From: Lonepinella sp051851555
GTDB taxonomy: Bacteria; Pseudomonadota; Gammaproteobacteria; Enterobacterales; Pasteurellaceae
Direction of reading: 5' to 3'
NCBI RefSeq assembly: GCF_051851555.1
Contig: NZ_JBPDVH010000002.1
Span: 62,001-126,000 of the forward strand
DNA: 64,000 nucleotides
Shown here: in pieces, positions 59,750 through 64,000 of the stretch
How the letters are laid out: every line of letters begins with the position of its first letter
Numbering within the stretch: position 1 is the first letter of the stretch
Notes under the pieces: generated by a model
The model's database searches: none
What the model was told of the DNA's origin: nothing
What the model saw: only the letters and a program-made list of their open reading frames with translations
Program-made: the position numbers and the translations under genes

Positions 59750-59844
59750 AGCCACTAGAAAAGCGATGAATCTCGATATCGCGAGCGTAGGATTGAAATA
59801 GTATCTGGACTGTGTGCAGTGGGTTCGAGCCCTGCCTAGTGGCT
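59750..59844 (+). ncRNA. Array RNA 6, tRNA-like RNA with canonical T-arm
   Basis: 95 nucleotides closed by AGCCACTAG/CTAGTGGCT. P2 GCGAT/ATCGC with loop GAATCTCGAT; then GTGGG-TTCGAGC-CCTGC, a 5-bp stem with the seven-base tRNA T-loop, directly joined to the 3' closing strand as in a tRNA acceptor. The region between (GAGCGTAGGATTG ...) does not fold into a standard anticodon arm. Its 3' end touches the muF stop codon on the opposite strand. Confidence 0.72.
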
Positions 59845-61127
59845 TATTCAAATGCTTTCTTCCATTGTTTATCGCTTGCTTTTCTAAATGAAGTCATAAA
59901 GATTTCACCATGTTCATTTAACACTTTCAACACTGCAATCAATTTAATCCCATTCACTAATTTAAATAATTTAAATCCAGTGTTATCAACAACTACTTTA
60001 TCAGGCTGATAAATCACATCAGGTGCAACTGCATAATTCTCTACACTAAAATTTTGTCCCTCTCGGCTATCAAATTGTTTAATCAGCGTGGAATCCGATA
60101 GCCAAACCGTTTTCACGCTTGATTGAATCGCTTTTTGTGTTTCATTGGATAACACCCCAGTAGCGAATTTAAAATTTCTAGTGAGCCGATTTTCAATATA
60201 CTGCAAATCTTTTGTTGTTAAGGTATCAAAACCGAGTTTCTGTTTCGCTTCAAAAAAGGTTTTCTCCAACCGCCCATACTCAAACCGAAACTCCCCCCCA
60301 CTCATTTCCCTTTTCGCAAACGCATGCGCCAAAGTTTCAGGGTAATTATCCAAATTCGGACGATAGCTCATTTTCCCCACATTATAATCAAAGCCCCGAT
60401 CCGTCACTGCCAACCGCCCATCAGGCAACTTAAATGCCGTGGTTTTCTCCGTACCTTGTTTTAACGGACGCTCATGCTCAATCAGATTGTCCTCACCATC
60501 CGACACAAACAACTTATCCCGCTCAATATCCCGATCCGCCAAGGCAATCACCGTACAACGGCAATTAAACCCATTTGGCGGATAAAACACCGACCAAAAC
60601 GGATCATCAAAGCGATAAATCAACCCATCCATAGCCCCATGACTCGGGCGAGTGCGGTCATCATTCACTGCACTGTATTGCCAATAAGGGCGCTCATCCG
60701 CATTATCCCGCAACGCCTGATAATTTTGTGCGGCAAAGGCCTGTTGCATATTGGTCCGGAAAATGGTTTCTAATCGCCGAGGCGTACCAAACAGCTCGCC
60801 TGTTTTCGGGTCGGCTAAAATCGTGCCATCAATGCCTCGACTGATTTTCTTATCATGCCCAACCACCCAGCCTTTCTTTTCAAAATGAGCCACTAAATCC
60901 TTTTTCCACTGCCCAAACGCAATGCCTTTCGCCTGCGCCTCTGCCAGCGATTGATAAATATCTTTGGTCATCTCAAGGCTCGACAAATTGGCAATACTGG
61001 TGGCTCTTGCCGTGGCACTATCAATCATGCCCGCTTGATTAAGTTTCCCTGCGGCCACTTTCTTGTTTTGTAAAAATTCAATCGCCTTTTTCGGCTCAAG
61101 CCCTAACAAAAACCCCACATCAGCCAC
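59844..61127 (-). CDS. MuF head morphogenesis protein with C-terminal nuclease-like domain
   Basis: 427 residues from GTG 61127, overlapping the portal gene by 8 bases. MuF core (about 50-195) with FRTNMQQAFAAQNYQALRD, SAVNDDRTRPSHGAMDG and the conserved FYPPNGFNCRCTVIAL. Residues about 325-427 (VWLSDSTLIKQF ... YAVAPDVIYQPDKVVVD ... LIAVLKVLNEHGEIFMTSFRK) resemble the phage Barnase/EndoU/colicin/RelE-like nuclease (PBECR) domains fused to MuF proteins, thought to be RNases delivered with the phage DNA. No immunity gene follows; the RNA array does. Confidence 0.85.
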   Translation of the reverse strand: MADVGFLLGLEPKKAIEFLQNKKVAAGKLNQAGMIDSATARATSIANLSSLEMTKDIYQSLAEAQAKGIAFGQWKKDLVAHFEKKGWVVGHDKKISRGIDGTILADPKTGELFGTPRRLETIFRTNMQQAFAAQNYQALRDNADERPYWQYSAVNDDRTRPSHGAMDGLIYRFDDPFWSVFYPPNGFNCRCTVIALADRDIERDKLFVSDGEDNLIEHERPLKQGTEKTTAFKLPDGRLAVTDRGFDYNVGKMSYRPNLDNYPETLAHAFAKREMSGGEFRFEYGRLEKTFFEAKQKLGFDTLTTKDLQYIENRLTRNFKFATGVLSNETQKAIQSSVKTVWLSDSTLIKQFDSREGQNFSVENYAVAPDVIYQPDKVVVDNTGFKLFKLVNGIKLIAVLKVLNEHGEIFMTSFRKASDKQWKKAFE

Positions 61128-62745
61128 GACCGCCCCCTAACAAATCCGCCACCAATAAGCCATTGCGTAAATACCGCTGATGTTCCACCGAGGTCAAATC
61201 AGGGTAAATCTCCGCCAACTTATCGCTCGCCTCGGCATAGCTTTCACAACGCATCAACGCCGACACCGCCACTTGCACTAGGGGATCTAACTGTGCATTA
61301 AAATCCACTGCCCCTAACGCCTCATCAATCGCCCCATCTAACCGTCCTTGCGGGGAAGTTGGGTCAATCGTTGCCCCCAACGCCACCGCCTGACAACCAC
61401 AAGGGCAACCCACGCCGTGCGAAACAGCAGAAAGTGCGGTGTTTTTTAATGCGGTTTCATTCCCCATTTGAACGCCATTTAAAACCCGTTTTAAAACCGG
61501 TTCATCTTCTTTCGGTTCAGGAATGCCCAGTTTATCTTTCGCCCAGTGTTCAGGAATTTGCATGCCCACATCTACCAACTTCGGCAAGGCCTCCGCAAAG
61601 CTCGCTAAATCCTCCGTCTCTTGCGTATCAAAGGCAAAATACGGTAAACGGCTCACATCCATATTCGGATCCACATTCACCTGCAAATACGGCAAAATCA
61701 CCTGTTGCGTAATGGTTTGCTCAATCTGTCTGGCATCTGACAACAACAAATCACGTCGCACTTCATTATGCACCGTCCCCAACGCATTGGTCGAACTCTT
61801 GCCGTCTGCGCCACTGGTTAAGGTTTGCCCCAAAATCAACCGTGCAATGGATTTTTCGCACCAATCAATCATCTGCAAAAACGGATTATTCCCGCTACTG
61901 GTGCCACTGGCGGCATTATGCAGTTCCACCGCCATACTTTCCGGCATAATCCCCGCAGCGTTATGCCCAATTTGTGCCAACGCACGTAAAAGCGTTTTCT
62001 TCTCGCCCTCGGTGGCACCGGCACCATATTTACCAATCCGAATCGGCATGCCGTAAAGTTCCAAAAACTCCGCAAAATCATGCACCGCATAATGTTTAAA
62101 CATATACAGCCATGCCAGCGTACGATACAACCCGTTACGAGCCAGTTGCACAGAACGGTTTTTATGTACATGCACCACCCACCCAAACGGACGCAACGGT
62201 TCGCCCATGGTGTTAGCCGGGGTTTTTAATAACAAATTATCATCTTTATCTAACCGAAACCACGACTGCGGACGTGCCAAAAAACGTAACGGCAACTGCT
62301 GACCGTCCACCAACTGCCATTCAATCTCCATAGCTGAAAAACCATGCCCCACCGCATCCATACAGTCCATTAAAAAATCATCTAAATAGCCCATCCGCTC
62401 AAAGAGTGCCTGTACCGATTCGGTCAATTTTTCTTCCTGTGGGGTCGCTTTCTCAGGGGCAAAAATCCCCCAATCTAGGGTTAAAATGGCCCGCTTTCTT
62501 GTCCCCATATTGGCGGCAATATCGCCGTCCCGTTCTTCAATATCTGCAAACAGCTCATGTTGAGCGGTAATATCGCCCGCCTCGGCATCTTCCAACAAGC
62601 CTTTCAACTTGGCAGGGGTAATTTTAAAACTCGGGTGATCGGCAATCACCCGACCACTTGCCGTCACTTCCGCCTCGTCGGTCTGCATTGGATTAACCCA
62701 TTTTTTCACCGCACTTTTTACTTTTAACCAAAATTTATCCGCCAT
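61120..62745 (-). CDS. Portal protein, Mu gp29-like (DUF935)
   Basis: 541 residues. ADHPSFKITPAKLKGLLEDAEAGD, RKRAILTLDWGIFAPEK and GFSAMEIEWQLVDGQ are diagnostic of the Mu portal; EEPVLKRVLNG-type C-terminal region and CGCQAV follow. Forms the dodecameric DNA gate. Between terminase and MuF genes, with 11- and -8-base spacing. Confidence 0.93.
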   Translation of the reverse strand: MADKFWLKVKSAVKKWVNPMQTDEAEVTASGRVIADHPSFKITPAKLKGLLEDAEAGDITAQHELFADIEERDGDIAANMGTRKRAILTLDWGIFAPEKATPQEEKLTESVQALFERMGYLDDFLMDCMDAVGHGFSAMEIEWQLVDGQQLPLRFLARPQSWFRLDKDDNLLLKTPANTMGEPLRPFGWVVHVHKNRSVQLARNGLYRTLAWLYMFKHYAVHDFAEFLELYGMPIRIGKYGAGATEGEKKTLLRALAQIGHNAAGIMPESMAVELHNAASGTSSGNNPFLQMIDWCEKSIARLILGQTLTSGADGKSSTNALGTVHNEVRRDLLLSDARQIEQTITQQVILPYLQVNVDPNMDVSRLPYFAFDTQETEDLASFAEALPKLVDVGMQIPEHWAKDKLGIPEPKEDEPVLKRVLNGVQMGNETALKNTALSAVSHGVGCPCGCQAVALGATIDPTSPQGRLDGAIDEALGAVDFNAQLDPLVQVAVSALMRCESYAEASDKLAEIYPDLTSVEHQRYLRNGLLVADLLGGGRG

Positions 62746-62756
62746 TTACGCCCCCG

Positions 62757-64000
62757 TTAAATATCCCAAAAACCCGAATAATCTTCATCATTCATGGCCT
62801 CACCAAACGCCAAATTATCATTTAATGCCGTCCACTCAATCACCGCTGAATTGCTTAACGCATTTTTCCACAACATCTCCAACGCATCAGGGCCGTCATC
62901 ATGATCCCCTTTCGGAAAATGCCGTAACTGCGCAATCAACGCCGACTGCGAGCTATGCAATAAAATCAACCCATTGGCAATATGCGGTTGCAAGCTCTCA
63001 ATCCGCAACATCTTATCGCTGCTTGGTTTAATCCCCACCGCCGGCACAGGTACACCACGCAACGCCGAACGCTTAACCAATTCATCTTTCAAAAATTCCT
63101 GAAACTGCACCGTTTCCACAAACCAACGTTGACAACCATATTGCTGATGCAACCGAATCACATCTTCAATAATCAAATCCGGCAACCGTTTTTTCACTTG
63201 CGCCTCCACCACAAACAACTTGCCCGTGGCTCGCTGATAACCGCCCACCAAAATCGCCGACGGGTCACGGCTTGCCCCCGCTTTGCCTAAAGAGGGGTCA
63301 ACCGCCCCGAAATAAACCAAATCATCAGGTAGGGTGGTCCAATACTGAATACTCTGCGAAAAAATGGCCTCTTCACCGCTCACCGGATCATTCTGATATT
63401 CCGAATCAAACACAGCATGCCCATCTCTGGCCCGAATTTTCATTAATGCCAACAACGGACGAGCAGCCCAAGACACCACCGCCCCCTTGTCCATTTCCGC
63501 CTTGTGCGAGGCATAAAAGGCATCTGCCACCGCCTCGCCCTCATTCAGATAAAAACTTTCCCATTTATCCCACAACGCCATATCATCCGGCATTTTTCGC
63601 AACGCCTGAAAGCGTGCCGTCTGCCATGCCTTACTTGCAAGCGTACGGCTTAACACACTGTCATAATGTAAAATAGTCCCGATATACACAATATCTAACT
63701 TGCCATCCGCTGCCCCTAACGGCAACACGGTTTTCTTCAACCAACCATGCAATTTATCCCGCTGTTCAGGCGAGCGCACTTGCTCGTCATTTTCGATATC
63801 ATCCAACACCACCAAATCCGGACGAAACGCCCCATGTCGTAAGCCACGCAATTTTTTGCCGGACCCTGCCACCTGTACTTTCTGATTGGCACTGGTGATA
63901 ATCGTCCCCGATTGCCACACCCGACCAACCCCTGTCACCTCAGGAAAATCAATACACAACCGTTGATTAAACTGCAACTCCACCTTAATGGCCTCTAACA
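62757..64000 (-). CDS. Terminase large subunit, Mu gp28-like, 3' part
   Basis: 414 codons visible; the frame is open to the window edge, reading LEAIKVELQFNQRLCIDFPE, so the apparent GTG at 63983 is internal and the N-terminal Walker A lies outside. Walker B VVLDDIEND is present, and the RNase H-type nuclease follows: FGAVDPSLGKAGASRDPSA, RWFVETVQFQEFLKDEL and the acidic DDGPDALEML. Cuts and pumps phage DNA. Confidence 0.93.
   Translation of the reverse strand, partial: LEAIKVELQFNQRLCIDFPEVTGVGRVWQSGTIITSANQKVQVAGSGKKLRGLRHGAFRPDLVVLDDIENDEQVRSPEQRDKLHGWLKKTVLPLGAADGKLDIVYIGTILHYDSVLSRTLASKAWQTARFQALRKMPDDMALWDKWESFYLNEGEAVADAFYASHKAEMDKGAVVSWAARPLLALMKIRARDGHAVFDSEYQNDPVSGEEAIFSQSIQYWTTLPDDLVYFGAVDPSLGKAGASRDPSAILVGGYQRATGKLFVVEAQVKKRLPDLIIEDVIRLHQQYGCQRWFVETVQFQEFLKDELVKRSALRGVPVPAVGIKPSSDKMLRIESLQPHIANGLILLHSSQSALIAQLRHFPKGDHDDGPDALEMLWKNALSNSAVIEWTALNDNLAFGEAMNDEDYSGFWDI

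Larger units (their letters stand above)
41318..64000 (-). mobile_element. Mu-like (FluMu-type) prophage, late region
   Basis: A continuous leftward late operon in Mu order: terminase, portal, MuF, gpG, protease/scaffold, head, gp35-gp38, sheath, tube, chaperones, tape measure, DNA-circularisation protein, baseplate gp44-gp48, tail fibre. A TG dinucleotide at 41318-41319 followed by TTTTAATCAAACTTAAAAACC could be the terminal sequence; this is a guess. Early genes (repressor, transposase, lysis) must lie beyond 64000. Confidence 0.85.

Noticed and set aside
59003..59844. CRISPR array or standard tRNA cluster
   Set aside because: Repeats are not of constant length with unique spacers, and no unit has a proper anticodon arm or encoded CCA.
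63737..63983. GTG at 63983 as terminase start
   Set aside because: The frame stays open to the window edge and the N-terminal ATPase motifs are missing, so the gene is simply cut.

Overview
The window is a chromosomal segment of a Pasteurellaceae bacterium. The nine-base uptake word AAGTGCGGT and its complement recur on both strands. Several gene strings match the order I remember from Haemophilus influenzae: seqA-ybfF-ybfE-fldA-fur; menE, a MscK-type channel, aroC, mepA, yfcA, lpxM; dnaX-apt; yciC-yciB-yciA-yciI; topB-secG. I cannot name the genus securely; Haemophilus, Aggregatibacter, Pasteurella and Rodentibacter use the same uptake word.

From 1 to 10.8 kb, one leftward run carries dnaX (cut by the window edge), apt, lpxM, a TauE/SafE permease, mepA, a lone MNT nucleotidyltransferase, aroC, a giant MscS-type channel, menE and seqA. 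From 10.9 to 19.7 kb, rightward genes are the ybfF esterase, ybfE, fldA and fur (with a terminator built from two inverted uptake words), gyrA, a family 25 glycosyltransferase with 22 CAAC repeats inside its start, fumC, tehB and a CHY zinc protein. From 19.8 to 26.6 kb lies a sugar-phosphate-type ABC transporter: two tandem afuA paralogues, afuB and afuC, with a nucleoside hydrolase behind them. Perfect CRP sites sit 41.5 bp upstream of the inferred starts of both the afuA and the afuB transcripts. From 26.6 to 38.5 kb is housekeeping: rsmC, holD, proA, grpE, nadK, recN, ompW, the yci group, topB, secG and tRNA-Leu(GAG).

From 38.6 kb onward the DNA is mobile. A P4-type integrase sits beside tRNA-Leu, followed by origin-like iterons and the C-terminal part of a P4-type primase/helicase. 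A Mu-like (FluMu-type) prophage then begins and runs leftward to the window end. From right to left it holds the terminase large subunit (cut by the edge), portal, MuF head protein with a C-terminal nuclease-like domain, gpG, protease/scaffold, major head protein, connector genes, sheath, tube, tail chaperones with a -1 frameshift site, tape measure, baseplate, tail fibre, fibre assembly and a small peptidase-like protein. It looks like a Mu-like phage inserted into a P4-like satellite.

The standout is 59.00-59.85 kb. Between gpG and muF, on the strand opposite the head genes, lie six tRNA-sized structured RNA units under four nearly identical sigma70 promoters, all TTGACA-N17-TATATT or very close. 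Each promoter fires at the first base of a closing helix, and the helices are kept by paired base changes between copies. The array abuts the stop codon of muF, whose C-terminus resembles the Barnase/EndoU/colicin/RelE-like phage nucleases, and no immunity ORF is visible there. I propose a tRNA-like RNA array linked to the MuF nuclease; that link is inference.
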